A stretch of DNA of 64,000 nt, from the NCBI RefSeq assembly GCF_031323975.1, contig NZ_JAVIWS010000001.1, positions 4,030,001 to 4,094,000 of the forward strand, in the 5' to 3' direction. Below are positions 8,490 to 19,804 of this stretch, in pieces (the stretch's first letter is position 1; each line of letters opens with the position of its first letter). Under the pieces are notes generated by a model. It searched no databases. It was not told where the DNA came from and was given only the letters and a program-made list of their open reading frames with translations. The position numbers and the translations under genes are program-made. Source of the DNA: Escherichia ruysiae. GTDB taxonomy: Bacteria > Pseudomonadota > Gammaproteobacteria > Enterobacterales > Enterobacteriaceae.

Positions 8490-9710
8490 TTAATTTTCCA
8501 GCAAATGCTGGAGCAAAATACCGTTGAGCATGGCGCGTTTTACCAGCGCAAAAGCGCCGATTGCTGAGCGGTGGTCCAGCTCAGAACGTACCACCGGCAG
8601 ATTAGTGCGAAATGCCTTCAGCGCCTGGGTATTAATGCAGCTTTCAATAGCAGGGAGCAGCACTTTATCGGCTTCGGTGATTTCTCCGGCAATAACAATT
8701 TTTTGCGGGTTAAACAGGTTGATGGCAATGGCGATGGTTTTGCCCAGATGACGACCGACATACTCAATCACTTCCGACGCCAGGCTATCGCCTTTGTTCG
8801 CAGCTTTGCAGATAGTTTTGATGGTGCAGTCGTCCAGTGGCACACGGCTCTGGTAGCCCTGCTTTAATAAATTCAACACCCGTTGTTCAATGGCAGCGTT
8901 GGCAGCGATAGTTTCCAGACAACCAAAGTTGCCGCAGTGGCAGCGTTCACCCAGCGGTTCGACCTGAATATGACCAATTTCACCGACGTTGCCGTTGCGA
9001 CCGATAAAAATGCGCCCGTTAGAGATGATTCCAGCCCCCGTTCCGCGATGCACGCGCACCAGAATGGAGTCTTCGCAATCCTGACTTGCACCGAAGTAGT
9101 GCTCTGCCAGCGCCAGACTACGGATATCGTGGCCGACAAAACAGGTCACTTTAAAACGCTCTTCCAGTGCTTCTACCAGCCCCCAGTTTTCCACCTGAAT
9201 ATGCGGCATGTAATGAATTTTGCCGCTGTCCGGGTCAACAAGCCCAGGCAGGATCACGGAAATCGCGATCAGCTCGCGCAGTTTGCGCTGGTAGCTATCA
9301 ATAAACTGAGCAATGGCATTCAGCAGGGCATGTTCCAGCGTCTGCTGGGTTCGTTCAGGCAGCGGGTAATGTTCTTCTGCCAGCACTTTGCTACTGAGAT
9401 CAAACAGGGTGATGGTGGCATCGTGACGACCAAGTCGTACGCCGATAGCGTGGAAATTACGAGTTTCAGTGACGATGGAGATAGCGCGGCGGCCTCCGGT
9501 GGAGGCCTGCTGATCGACTTCTTTGATCAGCCCGCGCTCGATAAGCTGACGTGTAATTTTGGTTACGCTGGCGGGGGCAAGCTGGCTTTGCTCAGCAATC
9601 TGAATTCGCGAGATTGGCCCGAACTGGTCAATCAGGCGATAAACCGCCGCGCTGTTAAGCTGTTTTACGAGATCAACATTACCTATCTGAGCTTGTCCGC
9701 CTGGTGTCAT
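8490..9710 (-). CDS. nagC: N-acetylglucosamine repressor NagC (ROK family)
   Basis: NagC represses nagBACD, nagE, chiPQ and other genes and is relieved by GlcNAc-6-phosphate. The 406-aa protein has an N-terminal winged helix-turn-helix (roughly residues 20-80, including SRIQIAEQSQLAPASVTKI) and a ROK sugar-binding domain. The ROK zinc motif CHCGNFGC is at residues 257-264. It lies 8 bases downstream of nagA in the same operon and is therefore autoregulated through the nagB-nagE control region. Target-type sequence is visible upstream of nagB/nagE in this window. Confidence 0.97.
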   Translation of the reverse strand: MTPGGQAQIGNVDLVKQLNSAAVYRLIDQFGPISRIQIAEQSQLAPASVTKITRQLIERGLIKEVDQQASTGGRRAISIVTETRNFHAIGVRLGRHDATITLFDLSSKVLAEEHYPLPERTQQTLEHALLNAIAQFIDSYQRKLRELIAISVILPGLVDPDSGKIHYMPHIQVENWGLVEALEERFKVTCFVGHDIRSLALAEHYFGASQDCEDSILVRVHRGTGAGIISNGRIFIGRNGNVGEIGHIQVEPLGERCHCGNFGCLETIAANAAIEQRVLNLLKQGYQSRVPLDDCTIKTICKAANKGDSLASEVIEYVGRHLGKTIAIAINLFNPQKIVIAGEITEADKVLLPAIESCINTQALKAFRTNLPVVRSELDHRSAIGAFALVKRAMLNGILLQHLLEN

Positions 9711-9718
9711 ACTTTCTC

Positions 9719-11729
<2,011 letters not shown>

Positions 11730-11885
11730 TATTCACCTCAATAAGTAAAATGTAAGCCGTTGGCGGATTAGGCATCTTTAAGCGTAACCTGGATTTGCGC
11801 AGACAGGCGTTAATCCGACCTGATTTTTTGAATGATAAAATAAGTTTTCTGGTTTAGCCAGTAAAAGGGAGTGATGATAACGATA

Positions 11886-11907
11886 TTTGGTGACAAAACT
11901 CACAAAA
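11886..11907. promoter_or_regulatory. CRP-like binding site (nagB-nagE)
   Basis: The core GGTGA-CAAAAC-TCACA (11889-11904) fits the TGTGA-N6-TCACA consensus with one mismatch. It lies midway between the two start codons, which fits the known CRP activation of both nag promoters. Confidence 0.75.
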
Positions 11908-11916
11908 GACACGCGT

Positions 11917-11940
11917 TTAATTTGCGGTACGAATTAATTT
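11917..11940. promoter_or_regulatory. NagC-type operator near nagE
   Basis: TTAATTTGCGGTACGAATTAA is a 21-base near-perfect inverted repeat (arms TTAATT and AATTAA). It matches, as I remember it, the nagE operator of E. coli bound by NagC. It lies about 120 bases upstream of the nagE start. Confidence 0.75.
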
Positions 11941-12060
11941 TTTACACACTCTATAGCAGATGATCTAACAATATGATTACAGAACATCGGCAGTACAGTT
12001 TGCAGCAAAATAAAAAACGGCTTTAAACGAGCCAAATAGGGTTCTCGTAGGGGGAATAAG

Positions 12061-14007
12061 ATGAATATTTTAGGGTTTTTCCAGCGACTCGGTAGGGCGT
12101 TACAGCTCCCTATCGCAGTACTGCCGGTGGCGGCGCTGTTGCTGCGATTCGGTCAGCCAGATTTACTTAACGTTGCGTTTATTGCCCAGGCGGGCGGCGC
12201 GATTTTTGATAACCTCGCATTAATCTTCGCCATCGGCGTGGCATCCAGCTGGTCCAAAGACAGCGCAGGTGCGGCGGCGCTGGCGGGTGCGGTAGGTTAC
12301 TTTGTGTTAACCAAAGCGATGGTGACCATCAACCCGGAAATCAATATGGGTGTACTGGCGGGTATCATTACCGGCCTGGTCGGTGGTGCAGCCTATAACC
12401 GTTGGTCCGATATTAAACTGCCGGACTTCCTGAGCTTCTTCGGTGGTAAACGTTTTGTGCCGATTGCCACTGGCTTCTTCTGCCTGGTATTGGCGGCTAT
12501 TTTTGGTTATGTCTGGCCACCGGTGCAGCACGCTATTCATGCTGGTGGTGAATGGATCGTTTCTGCGGGCGCGCTGGGTTCCGGTATCTTTGGTTTCATC
12601 AACCGTCTGCTGATCCCAACTGGTCTGCATCAGGTGCTGAACACCATTGCCTGGTTCCAGATTGGTGAATTTACCAACGCGGCAGGGACGGTTTTCCACG
12701 GCGACATCAACCGCTTCTATGCCGGTGACGGCACTGCGGGGATGTTCATGTCCGGCTTCTTCCCGATCATGATGTTTGGTCTGCCGGGTGCGGCACTGGC
12801 GATGTACTTCGCAGCACCGAAAGAGCGTCGTCCGATGGTTGGCGGGATGCTGCTTTCCGTTGCTATCACCGCGTTCCTGACTGGTGTTACCGAGCCGCTG
12901 GAATTCCTGTTCATGTTCCTTGCGCCGTTGCTGTACCTCCTGCACGCACTGCTGACCGGTATCAGCCTGTTTGTGGCGACGCTGCTGGGTATTCACGCGG
13001 GCTTCTCTTTCTCTGCGGGCGCCATCGACTATGCGTTGATGTATAACCTGCCGGCAGCCAGCCAGAACGTCTGGATGCTGCTGGTGATGGGCGTTATCTT
13101 CTTCGTTATCTACTTTGTGGTATTCAGTGCAGTTATCCGCATGTTCAACCTGAAAACGCCAGGCCGTGAAGATAAAGAAGACGAAATTGTTACTGAAGAA
13201 GCCAACAGCAACACTGAAGAAGGTCTGACTCAACTGGCGACCAACTATATTGCTGCGGTTGGCGGTAGCGACAACCTGAAAGCGATTGACGCCTGTATTA
13301 CCCGTCTGCGCCTGACGGTGGGTGACTCAGCCCGCGTCAACGATGCGATGTGTAAACGTCTGGGTGCTTCTGGGGTGGTGAAACTGAACAAACAGACCAT
13401 CCAGGTGATTGTTGGTGCGAAAGCGGAATCTATCGGTGATGCGATGAAGAAAGTCGTTGCTCGTGGCCCGGTAGCTGCTGCTTCTGCTGAAGCGGCTCCG
13501 GCAACTGCCGCGCCGGCAGCAAAACCACAGGCTGTACCAAATGCAGTGTCTATCGCTGAGCTGGTATCGCCGATTACTGGTGATGTTGTCGCACTGGATC
13601 AGGTGCCAGACGAAGCGTTCGCCAGCAAAGCGGTGGGCGACGGTGTGGCGGTGAAACCGACGGATAAAATCGTTGTATCACCAGCCGCAGGGACTATCGT
13701 AAAAATCTTCAACACCAACCACGCATTCTGCCTTGAAACCGAAAAAGGCGCGGAGATCGTCGTCCACATGGGTATCGACACCGTGGCGCTGGAAGGTAAA
13801 GGCTTTAAGCGTTTGGTGGAAGAGGGGGCGCAGGTAAGTGCAGGGCAACCGATTCTGGAAATGGATCTGGATTACCTGAATGCTAACGCTCGTTCGATGA
13901 TTAGCCCGGTGGTTTGCAGCAATATCGACGATTTCAGCGGTCTGATCATTAAAGCCCAGGGTCATGTTGTGGCGGGTCAAACGCCGCTGTATGAAATCAA
14001 AAAGTAA
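12061..14007 (+). CDS. nagE: N-acetylglucosamine-specific PTS transporter EIICBA
   Basis: NagE imports and phosphorylates GlcNAc. It is a three-domain membrane protein of 648 aa. The EIIC domain (residues 1 to ~370) has many hydrophobic helices and the GVTEPLEF motif. The EIIB domain carries Cys412 in DACITRLRLT. After an Ala/Pro-rich linker (about 475-495) comes the EIIA domain with phospho-acceptor His569 in EIVVHMGIDT. The protein therefore needs only EI and HPr. It is divergent from nagB and followed by a REP element and a terminator. Confidence 0.98.
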   Translation: MNILGFFQRLGRALQLPIAVLPVAALLLRFGQPDLLNVAFIAQAGGAIFDNLALIFAIGVASSWSKDSAGAAALAGAVGYFVLTKAMVTINPEINMGVLAGIITGLVGGAAYNRWSDIKLPDFLSFFGGKRFVPIATGFFCLVLAAIFGYVWPPVQHAIHAGGEWIVSAGALGSGIFGFINRLLIPTGLHQVLNTIAWFQIGEFTNAAGTVFHGDINRFYAGDGTAGMFMSGFFPIMMFGLPGAALAMYFAAPKERRPMVGGMLLSVAITAFLTGVTEPLEFLFMFLAPLLYLLHALLTGISLFVATLLGIHAGFSFSAGAIDYALMYNLPAASQNVWMLLVMGVIFFVIYFVVFSAVIRMFNLKTPGREDKEDEIVTEEANSNTEEGLTQLATNYIAAVGGSDNLKAIDACITRLRLTVGDSARVNDAMCKRLGASGVVKLNKQTIQVIVGAKAESIGDAMKKVVARGPVAAASAEAAPATAAPAAKPQAVPNAVSIAELVSPITGDVVALDQVPDEAFASKAVGDGVAVKPTDKIVVSPAAGTIVKIFNTNHAFCLETEKGAEIVVHMGIDTVALEGKGFKRLVEEGAQVSAGQPILEMDLDYLNANARSMISPVVCSNIDDFSGLIIKAQGHVVAGQTPLYEIKK

Positions 14008-14015
14008 TCTGTTTC

Positions 14016-14105
14016 ATGCCTGATGCGACGCTTGACGCGTCTTATCAGGCCTACAAAAGCTCAGTGTAGGTTGGATAAGACGCACCAGCGTCGCATCCAA
14101 CAATG
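14016..14105. repeat. REP/BIME element after nagE
   Basis: Two REP-type palindromes (GCCTGATGCGACGC with GCGTCTTATCAGGC, and GGTTGGATAAGACGC with GCGTCGCATCCAAC) lie between nagE and its terminator. Confidence 0.85.
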
Positions 14106-14120
14106 ACACAGGAGTGGCAA

Positions 14121-14153
14121 AAGCGGCGGATATCATCTTCGCCGCTTTTTTTT
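14121..14153 (+). terminator. Terminator after nagE
   Basis: Stem AGCGGCG/CGCCGCT (14122-14146) is followed by nine T residues. It separates nagE from glnS transcription. Confidence 0.85.
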
Positions 14154-14274
14154 TCATCAATCATCCCCATAATCTCAGTGAGATTTTCTATTTTCTCTAA
14201 CTAACAGTTGTCAGCCTGTCCCGCTTATAAGATCATACGCCGTTATACGTTGTTTACGCTTTGAGGAATCCACG

Positions 14275-15939
14275 ATGAGTGAGGCAGAAGCCCGCCCGAC
14301 TAACTTTATTCGTCAGATCATTGATGAAGATCTGGCCAGTGGCAAGCACACCACAGTACACACCCGTTTCCCGCCAGAACCAAATGGCTATCTGCATATT
14401 GGTCATGCGAAATCTATCTGCCTGAACTTCGGGATCGCTCAGGACTATAAAGGCCAGTGCAACCTGCGTTTCGACGACACTAACCCGGTAAAAGAAGATA
14501 TCGAGTACGTAGAGTCGATCAAAAACGACGTTGAATGGTTAGGTTTTCACTGGTCTGGTAACGTTCGTTACTCCTCCGACTATTTTGATCAGCTCCATGC
14601 CTATGCGATCGAATTGATCAATAAAGGCCTGGCGTATGTCGATGAACTGACGCCGGAACAGATCCGCGAATACCGTGGCACCCTGACGCAGCCGGGTAAA
14701 AACAGTCCGTACCGCGACCGCAGCGTTGAAGAGAACCTGGCGCTGTTCGAAAAAATGCGTACCGGCGGTTTTGAAGAAGGTAAAGCCTGCCTGCGTGCGA
14801 AAATCGACATGGCTTCGCCGTTTATCGTGATGCGCGATCCGGTGCTGTACCGCATTAAATTTGCTGAACACCACCAGACCGGCAACAAGTGGTGCATCTA
14901 CCCGATGTACGACTTCACCCACTGCATCAGCGATGCGCTGGAAGGCATTACGCACTCTCTGTGTACGCTGGAGTTCCAGGACAACCGTCGTCTGTATGAC
15001 TGGGTTCTGGACAACATCACCATTCCTGTTCATCCGCGCCAGTACGAATTCTCGCGCCTGAATCTGGAATACACCGTGATGTCCAAGCGTAAGCTGAACC
15101 AGTTGGTGACCGACAAGCACGTAGAAGGCTGGGACGATCCGCGTATGCCGACTATTTCAGGTCTGCGTCGTCGTGGTTACACTGCGGCTTCTATTCGTGA
15201 GTTCTGCAAACGCATCGGCGTGACCAAGCAGGACAACACCATTGAGATGGCATCTCTGGAATCCTGTATTCGTGAAGATCTCAACGAAAACGCGCCGCGC
15301 GCAATGGCGGTTATCGATCCGGTGAAACTGGTTATCGAAAACTATCAGGGCGAAGGCGAAATGGTCACTATGCCGAACCATCCGAACAAACCGGAAATGG
15401 GTAGCCGTCAGGTGCCGTTTAGCGGTGAGATTTGGATCGATCGCGCCGATTTCCGCGAAGAAGCTAACAAGCAGTACAAGCGTCTGGTGCTGGGTAAAGA
15501 AGTGCGTCTGCGTAATGCTTACGTGATTAAAGCAGAACGCGTGGAGAAAGATGCCGAAGGCAATATCACCACCATCTTCTGTACTTACGATGCCGACACT
15601 TTAAGCAAAGATCCGGCTGATGGTCGTAAAGTGAAAGGCGTTATTCACTGGGTAAGCGCGGCACATGCGCTGCCGGTTGAAATCCGCCTGTACGATCGCC
15701 TGTTCAGCGTGCCGAATCCAGGCGCTGCGGATGATTTCCTGTCGGTGATTAACCCTGAATCACTGGTCATCAAACAGGGCTTTGCTGAACCGTCTCTGAA
15801 AGACGCGGTAGCGGGTAAAGCGTTCCAGTTTGAGCGTGAAGGTTACTTCTGCCTCGACAGCCGCCATTCTACGGCGGAAAAACCGGTATTTAACCGCACC
15901 GTTGGGCTGCGTGATACCTGGGCAAAGGTTGGCGAGTAA
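14275..15939 (+). CDS. glnS: Glutaminyl-tRNA synthetase
   Basis: GlnRS charges the tRNA-Gln isoacceptors, four copies of which lie in this window. The 554-aa class I enzyme has the HIGH motif at residues 41-44 ([11 protein letters not shown]) and the KMSKS-equivalent MSK at 269-271 (VMSKRKLNQ). A C-terminal two-beta-barrel anticodon-binding region follows from about residue 340. The ATG start ([10 protein letters not shown]) is preceded by GAGGAATCC. It is monocistronic between the nagE terminator and a BIME. Confidence 0.98.
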   Translation: MSEAEARPTNFIRQIIDEDLASGKHTTVHTRFPPEPNGYLHIGHAKSICLNFGIAQDYKGQCNLRFDDTNPVKEDIEYVESIKNDVEWLGFHWSGNVRYSSDYFDQLHAYAIELINKGLAYVDELTPEQIREYRGTLTQPGKNSPYRDRSVEENLALFEKMRTGGFEEGKACLRAKIDMASPFIVMRDPVLYRIKFAEHHQTGNKWCIYPMYDFTHCISDALEGITHSLCTLEFQDNRRLYDWVLDNITIPVHPRQYEFSRLNLEYTVMSKRKLNQLVTDKHVEGWDDPRMPTISGLRRRGYTAASIREFCKRIGVTKQDNTIEMASLESCIREDLNENAPRAMAVIDPVKLVIENYQGEGEMVTMPNHPNKPEMGSRQVPFSGEIWIDRADFREEANKQYKRLVLGKEVRLRNAYVIKAERVEKDAEGNITTIFCTYDADTLSKDPADGRKVKGVIHWVSAAHALPVEIRLYDRLFSVPNPGAADDFLSVINPESLVIKQGFAEPSLKDAVAGKAFQFEREGYFCLDSRHSTAEKPVFNRTVGLRDTWAKVGE

Positions 15940-15952
15940 TTCTAAGTTTCAC

Positions 15953-16119
15953 CATGCCGGATGCGGCGTAAATGCCGCATCCGGCAAGAAACACACAAAC
16001 AGTATCAAACGCTAAATTGCCTGATGCGCTACGCTTATCAGGCCTACGAGATCTCTACAATATATTGAATTTGCGTGCTTTTGTAGGTCGGATAAGGCGT
16101 TTACGCCACATCCGGCATG
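15953..16119. repeat. Large BIME after glnS
   Basis: Three REP palindromes in a row: GCCGGATGCGGCGTAAATGC with GCATCCGGCA, then TTGCCTGATGCGCTACGC with GCTTATCAGGCCTACGA, then TTGTAGGTCGGATAAGGCG with GCCACATCCGGCATG. AT-rich linkers separate the units. This is a typical mosaic element at an operon end. Confidence 0.9.
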
Positions 16120-16135
16120 AAACATACAAAAATCC

Positions 16136-16162
16136 CAAAGCCGCGCTCTGCGGCGTTTTTTC
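16136..16162 (+). terminator. Terminator after glnS
   Basis: Hairpin AAAGCCGCGCTCTGCGGCG followed by TTTTTT lies downstream of the BIME. It would end glnS transcripts that read through the repeat. Confidence 0.7.
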
Positions 16163-16515
16163 TGCTTATCATCGCGAATTAATTCCGCTTCGCAATTTAT
16201 CCGTAAAATAAATTTAAAAACACAAATCATAATTAAATAAAATGTAACCGCTTTCATCCTACTGGAAAGCCACATATTTTTTCTTCTACAAACTCTTCTG
16301 CTGCAAACTTAAATCCTGTAACAAAAATCATCAAAATATGTGCGGTTGCTCATGTTCTTACATTCTCGTTACAGAAAGAGATTGATAATTCGCGTCGCGA
16401 AAAATAGTCTGTTCCTGTAGTCAGCGAGACTTTTCTCAACGCTACTTTTTTAATTTTTATTTTTTTCGCTGTTCACCTGTGGTGCAGCAATTTATACGTC
16501 AAAGAGGATTAACCC
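16163..16515 (+). promoter_or_regulatory. chiPQ promoter and leader region
   Basis: AT-rich stretch of about 350 bases upstream of chiP with no gene. In E. coli chiPQ is repressed by NagC and silenced post-transcriptionally by ChiX. A NagC-like AT motif (AAAATAAATTTAAAA around 16203-16217) is a candidate operator, but the promoter boxes cannot be fixed by eye. The leader ends in the ChiX pairing site listed separately. Confidence 0.5.
16497..16508 (+). promoter_or_regulatory. ChiX sRNA pairing site over chiP ribosome binding site
   Basis: CGTCAAAGAGGA is complementary to the seed of the small RNA ChiX (containing CCTCTTTGACG, from memory). It includes the AGAGG Shine-Dalgarno eight bases before the chiP ATG. 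Pairing would block ribosome entry; in E. coli this silences chiP when chitosugars are absent. The ChiX gene itself is not in this window. Confidence 0.8.
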
Positions 16516-17922
16516 ATGCGTGCGTTTAGTGGCAAACGTAGTACGCTGGCGCTGGCTATCGCCGGTGTTACAGCAATGTCGGGCTTTATGGCAATGCCGG
16601 AGGCTCGCGCCGAAGGATTCATCGACGATTCAACCTTAACCGGCGGTATCTATTACTGGCAGCGTGAACGCGACCGTAAAGATGTTACCGACGGTGACAA
16701 ATACAAAACCAACCTTTCTCACTCCACCTGGAACGCCAACCTCGATTTTCAGTCTGGTTATGCTGCTGATATGTTCGGCCTTGATATTGCCGCATTTACG
16801 GCGATTGAAATGGCAGAAAACGGCGACAGCTCTCACCCGAACGAAATCGCGTTTTCAAAAAGTAATAAAGCCTATGACGAAGACTGGTCCGGCGATAAAA
16901 GCGGTATAAGCCTGTATAAAGCAGCGGCTAAATTTAAATACGGTCCGGCGTGGGCGAGGGCTGGTTATATTCAGCCAACCGGTCAGACGCTGTTAGCGCC
17001 GCACTGGAGCTTTATGCCGGGTACTTATCAGGGTGCGGAAGCCGGGGCGAATTTTGATTACGGCGATGCCGGTGCGTTGAGTTTCTCCTACATGTGGACC
17101 AACGAATACAAAGCGCCGTGGCATCTGGAAATGGATGAGTTTTATCAGAACGATAAAACCACCAAAGTTGATTATCTGCACTCCCTCGGGGCGAAGTACG
17201 ACTTCAAAAATAACTTCGTACTGGAAGCGGCGTTTGGTCAGGCGGAAGGGTATATCGATCAATATTTTGCCAAAGCCAGCTATAAATTTGATATCGCCGG
17301 TAGCCCGTTAACCACCAGCTACCAGTTCTACGGTACGCGCGACAAAGTTGACGATCGCAGCGTCAACGATCTTTATGACGGCACCGCCTGGCTGCAGGCG
17401 TTGACCTTTGGCTACCGGGCGGCTGACGTAGTGGATTTGCGCCTCGAAGGCACCTGGGTTAAAGCCGATGGTCAGCAGGGATACTTCCTGCAACGTATGA
17501 CCCCAACCTACGCTTCCTCGAACGGTCGCCTGGATATCTGGTGGGATAACCGCTCTGACTTTAACGCCAACGGCGAAAAAGCGGTCTTCTTCGGTGCGAT
17601 GTATGACCTGAAAAACTGGAATCTTCCCGGCTTCGCCATCGGCGCTTCCTACGTTTATGCATGGGATGCCAAACCAGCGACATGGCAGAGCAATCCGGAT
17701 GCGTACTACGACAAAAACCGGACTATCGAAGAGTCTGCTTACAGTCTGGATGCGGTCTACACCATTCAGGACGGTCGCGCCAAGGGCACGATGTTCAAAC
17801 TGCATTTCACCGAATACGACAACCACTCCGACATCCCAAGCTGGGGTGGCGGTTACGGCAACATCTTCCAGGATGAGCGTGACGTGAAATTCATGGTTAT
17901 CGCGCCGTTCACTATCTTCTGA
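16516..17922 (+). CDS. chiP: Chitoporin ChiP (YbfM), OprD-family outer membrane porin
   Basis: ChiP is the outer-membrane channel for chitooligosaccharides. The 468-aa precursor begins with a basic n-region and a hydrophobic core, and has a likely signal peptidase site after ARA near residue 32 (MPEARA-EGF). The rest is a porin-like beta-barrel with alternating aromatic and polar residues and a C-terminal Phe (IAPFTIF), the usual Bam recognition signature. Its ribosome binding site is covered by a ChiX pairing sequence. It is cotranscribed with the lipoprotein gene chiQ 49 bases downstream, feeding chitosugars towards the nag pathway encoded nearby. Confidence 0.95.
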   Translation: MRAFSGKRSTLALAIAGVTAMSGFMAMPEARAEGFIDDSTLTGGIYYWQRERDRKDVTDGDKYKTNLSHSTWNANLDFQSGYAADMFGLDIAAFTAIEMAENGDSSHPNEIAFSKSNKAYDEDWSGDKSGISLYKAAAKFKYGPAWARAGYIQPTGQTLLAPHWSFMPGTYQGAEAGANFDYGDAGALSFSYMWTNEYKAPWHLEMDEFYQNDKTTKVDYLHSLGAKYDFKNNFVLEAAFGQAEGYIDQYFAKASYKFDIAGSPLTTSYQFYGTRDKVDDRSVNDLYDGTAWLQALTFGYRAADVVDLRLEGTWVKADGQQGYFLQRMTPTYASSNGRLDIWWDNRSDFNANGEKAVFFGAMYDLKNWNLPGFAIGASYVYAWDAKPATWQSNPDAYYDKNRTIEESAYSLDAVYTIQDGRAKGTMFKLHFTEYDNHSDIPSWGGGYGNIFQDERDVKFMVIAPFTIF

Positions 17923-17971
17923 TGCCCGACGCGGCAGGTATTTCGCCTGCCGCGCGTTTGAGGAATTTGCT

Positions 17972-18304
17972 ATGAAAAAACTGATTCTCATCGCCATGAT
18001 GGCATCGGGGCTGGTGGCTTGTGCGCAATCAACCGCGCCACAGGAAGACAGTCGTCTGAAAGAAGCTTACAGCGCCTGCATCAACACAGCACAAGGCTCG
18101 CCGGAAAAAATTGAGGCCTGCCAGAGCGTGTTAAACGTGCTGAAGAAAGAGAAACAACATCAGCAGTTTGCCGACCAGGAAAGTGTGCGGGTACTGGATT
18201 ATCAGCAGTGTCTGCGCGCAACGCAAACCGGTAACGACCAGGCAGTGAAAGCCGATTGCGATAAAGTCTGGCAGGAAATTCGCAGTAATAACGCTACGCA
18301 GTAA
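17972..18304 (+). CDS. chiQ: Chitosugar-associated lipoprotein ChiQ (YbfN)
   Basis: A small 110-aa lipoprotein. The signal peptide MKKLILIAMMASG ends in the lipobox LVAC with Cys17 as the lipidated residue, and +2 is Ala, which predicts outer-membrane sorting. The mature part is charged and mostly helical, with paired cysteines at several positions. It is the second gene of chiPQ and shares the ChiX- and NagC-dependent control of that operon. Its exact role is not established. Confidence 0.93.
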   Translation: MKKLILIAMMASGLVACAQSTAPQEDSRLKEAYSACINTAQGSPEKIEACQSVLNVLKKEKQHQQFADQESVRVLDYQQCLRATQTGNDQAVKADCDKVWQEIRSNNATQ

Positions 18305-18312
18305 AAACAAAA

Positions 18313-18345
18313 AAAGCGAGGGCTGTAACTCTCGCTTGTTCTTAT
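18313..18345 (+). terminator. Terminator after chiQ
   Basis: Hairpin AGCGAGGGC/ACTCTCGCT followed by TGTTCTTATTT, directly after the chiQ stop. The U-run is broken. The following bidirectional hairpin is probably the stronger stop. Confidence 0.6.
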
Positions 18346-18355
18346 TTCCCTGGTA

Positions 18356-18388
18356 TAAAAAAGCCAACCCGCAGGTTGGCTTTTCTCG
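18356..18388. terminator. Bidirectional terminator between chiQ and fur
   Basis: Stem AAAAGCCAACC-CGCA-GGTTGGCTTTT with A-runs and T-runs on both sides. It serves the convergent chiPQ and fur transcripts. Confidence 0.88.
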
Positions 18389-18399
18389 TTCAGGCTGAC

Positions 18400-18846
18400 T
18401 TATTTGCCTTCGTGCGCGTGCTCATCTTCGCGGCAATCGCCTTCGGCGCAGTGACCGTAAAGATAGAGACTATGGTTAGTCAGGCGAATACCATGTTTCG
18501 CGGCGATTTCACGCTGACGCGCTTCGATAGATTCATCACTAAATTCAATAACCTTGCCGCAGTCGAGGCAGATCAGGTGATCGTGATGATGTTGCTGGGT
18601 CAGTTCAAATACGGATTTACCGCCTTCAAAATTGTGGCGGGTGACGATACCGGCATCGTCAAACTGGTTCAGTACGCGATATACCGTAGCCAGACCAATT
18701 TCTTCACCCATATCGATCAGACGTTTGTATAAATCTTCCGCACTGACGTGATGGTTGTCCGGCTCCTGAAGAACTTCCAGGATTTTTAAACGAGGAAGCG
18801 TTACTTTCAGGCCAGCTTTCTTTAGGGCGGTATTGTTATCAGTCAT
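18400..18846 (-). CDS. fur: Ferric uptake regulator Fur
   Basis: Fur is the iron-sensing repressor (Fe2+ corepressor) of iron acquisition genes. The 148-aa protein has an N-terminal winged helix (about 1-83, with LATVYRVLNQFDDAG as recognition region). The metal site HHHDH is at 86-90, a CxxC pair at Cys93/Cys96, and C-terminal Cys133/Cys138 lie before a His/Glu-rich tail. The start codon lies inside the end of the leader ORF uof, so translation is coupled. In E. coli the sRNA RyhB lowers fur expression by blocking uof. A Fur box covers the uof start, consistent with autoregulation. Confidence 0.98.
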   Translation of the reverse strand: MTDNNTALKKAGLKVTLPRLKILEVLQEPDNHHVSAEDLYKRLIDMGEEIGLATVYRVLNQFDDAGIVTRHNFEGGKSVFELTQQHHHDHLICLDCGKVIEFSDESIEARQREIAAKHGIRLTNHSLYLYGHCAEGDCREDEHAHEGK

Positions 18847-18925
18847 GCGGAATCTGTCCTGTTACTAAGCGGTTCACTTCATTAGGAGAAGTGACAGAAT
18901 TTGCTCTTGAGATAATGCGTATCAT
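18839..18925 (-). CDS. uof: Leader peptide Uof, translationally coupled to fur
   Basis: A 28-codon frame starts at ATG 18925 (MIRIISRANS...) and ends in TGA at 18841-18839, overlapping the fur ATG in a different frame. The product matches what I remember of the E. coli Uof peptide, with one apparent substitution (Pro at position 14). The leader has no known function as a protein; its translation opens the fur ribosome binding site, and RyhB pairing at uof lowers Fur synthesis under iron starvation. Confidence 0.85.
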   Translation of the reverse strand: MIRIISRANSVTSPNEVNRLVTGQIPHD

Positions 18926-18929
18926 TATA
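18911..18929. promoter_or_regulatory. Fur box upstream of fur
   Basis: GATAATGCGTATCATTATA fits the 19-base Fur consensus GATAATGATAATCATTATC at most positions and is a near inverted repeat. It overlaps the uof start codon on the minus strand. This supports autoregulation of fur. Confidence 0.75.
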
Positions 18930-19102
18930 GAATTGCCACGCCTAAATGAAAACTACAAGTCCCTGGCAAATATTGTTAATAAAAACGTGGCTTAGCTTAC
19001 ATTTACATCGGCAAGGCCACTTCAATACTGGAACATTGTACAGGTACTACGGCAAAAGTTACAAATTTGTAGCAATTATTTTGATTGGCATTATCTATTA
19101 AT

Positions 19103-19129
19103 ACGGCGTAGACATTAGCCTACACCGCA
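19103..19129 (-). terminator. Terminator after fldA
   Basis: On the minus strand GCGGTGTAG-GCTAATGT-CTACGCCGT forms a 9-base stem with one mismatch, followed by ATTAATAG. It begins a few bases after the fldA stop codon. The U-tract is poor. Confidence 0.6.
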
Positions 19130-19134
19130 TCACA

Positions 19135-19665
19135 TCAGGCGTTGATAATTTCGTCGAGATGCAGCTCTTCAGAAATTTGCTTAACCCATTTTTCCACGCG
19201 TTCAGCGGTCAGTTCCGGCTGACGGTCTTCGTCAATAGCCAGGCCGACAAAGTGATCGTCATCTGCCAGACCTTTTGATGCTTCGAAATGGTAGCCCGCA
19301 GTTGGCCAGTGACCCACGATAGTCGCGCCGCGCGGTTCGATGATGTCACGGATAGTGCCTAATGCATCACAGAAATATTCGGCGTAATCTTCCTGGTCGC
19401 CACAGCCAAACAGGGCAACCAGTTTACCATTGAAATCAATCTCTTCGAGAGTCGGGAAGAAGTCGTCCCAGTCACACTGCGCTTCGCCGTAATACCAGGT
19501 TGGGATACCCAGCAGCAGAATGTCATAAGCTTCCAGATCTTCTTTGCTGCTTTTTGCAATGTCATGGACATCGGCAACGTCTTTACCAAGCTGTTTTTGA
19601 ATCATTTTTGCGATATTTTCGGTATTACCGGTGTCGCTGCCGAAAAAGATGCCAGTGATAGCCAT
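19135..19665 (-). CDS. fldA: Flavodoxin 1
   Basis: FldA is the essential FMN electron carrier that donates electrons to pyruvate-formate lyase activase, ribonucleotide reductase activation, IspG/IspH, BioB and MetH. The 176-aa protein starts at ATG 19665 ([10 protein letters not shown]). The FMN phosphate loop GSDTGNTE is at residues 9-16, and the FMN-stacking aromatic regions PTWYYGE and [12 protein letters not shown] follow. A longer in-frame upstream extension lacks flavodoxin-like sequence. It lies about 210 bases upstream of uof-fur on the same strand, so partial readthrough into fur is possible, as reported in E. coli. Confidence 0.97.
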   Translation of the reverse strand: MAITGIFFGSDTGNTENIAKMIQKQLGKDVADVHDIAKSSKEDLEAYDILLLGIPTWYYGEAQCDWDDFFPTLEEIDFNGKLVALFGCGDQEDYAEYFCDALGTIRDIIEPRGATIVGHWPTAGYHFEASKGLADDDHFVGLAIDEDRQPELTAERVEKWVKQISEELHLDEIINA

Positions 19666-19804
19666 GAGTGAAATAACCTCTTGAAACTTATTGAAATGGG
19701 GGTGGCAAATTGCCCACGGATAAAGGCAATCATAGCAGAACAGGCAGTCTTGCGGAATCAGCAAACGGGCAGGACTGCACACTGTGCTACATGAAAGTGG
19801 AAAT

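Larger units (their letters stand above)
11730..12060. promoter_or_regulatory. Divergent nagB-nagE control region
   Basis: This 331-base spacer separates the divergent nagB and nagE genes. It contains a CRP-like site and a NagC-type operator (listed separately). A second AT-rich segment with GAATGATAAAATAAG near 11829-11844 resembles the nagB-proximal NagC operator known in E. coli, where NagC bridges the two sites in a repression loop. The loop is established for E. coli; its presence here is inferred from the conserved sequence. Confidence 0.75.

Noticed and set aside
12307..13233. 308-codon minus-strand frame within nagE
   Set aside because: Antisense shadow of nagE with no ribosome binding site and no recognisable protein features.
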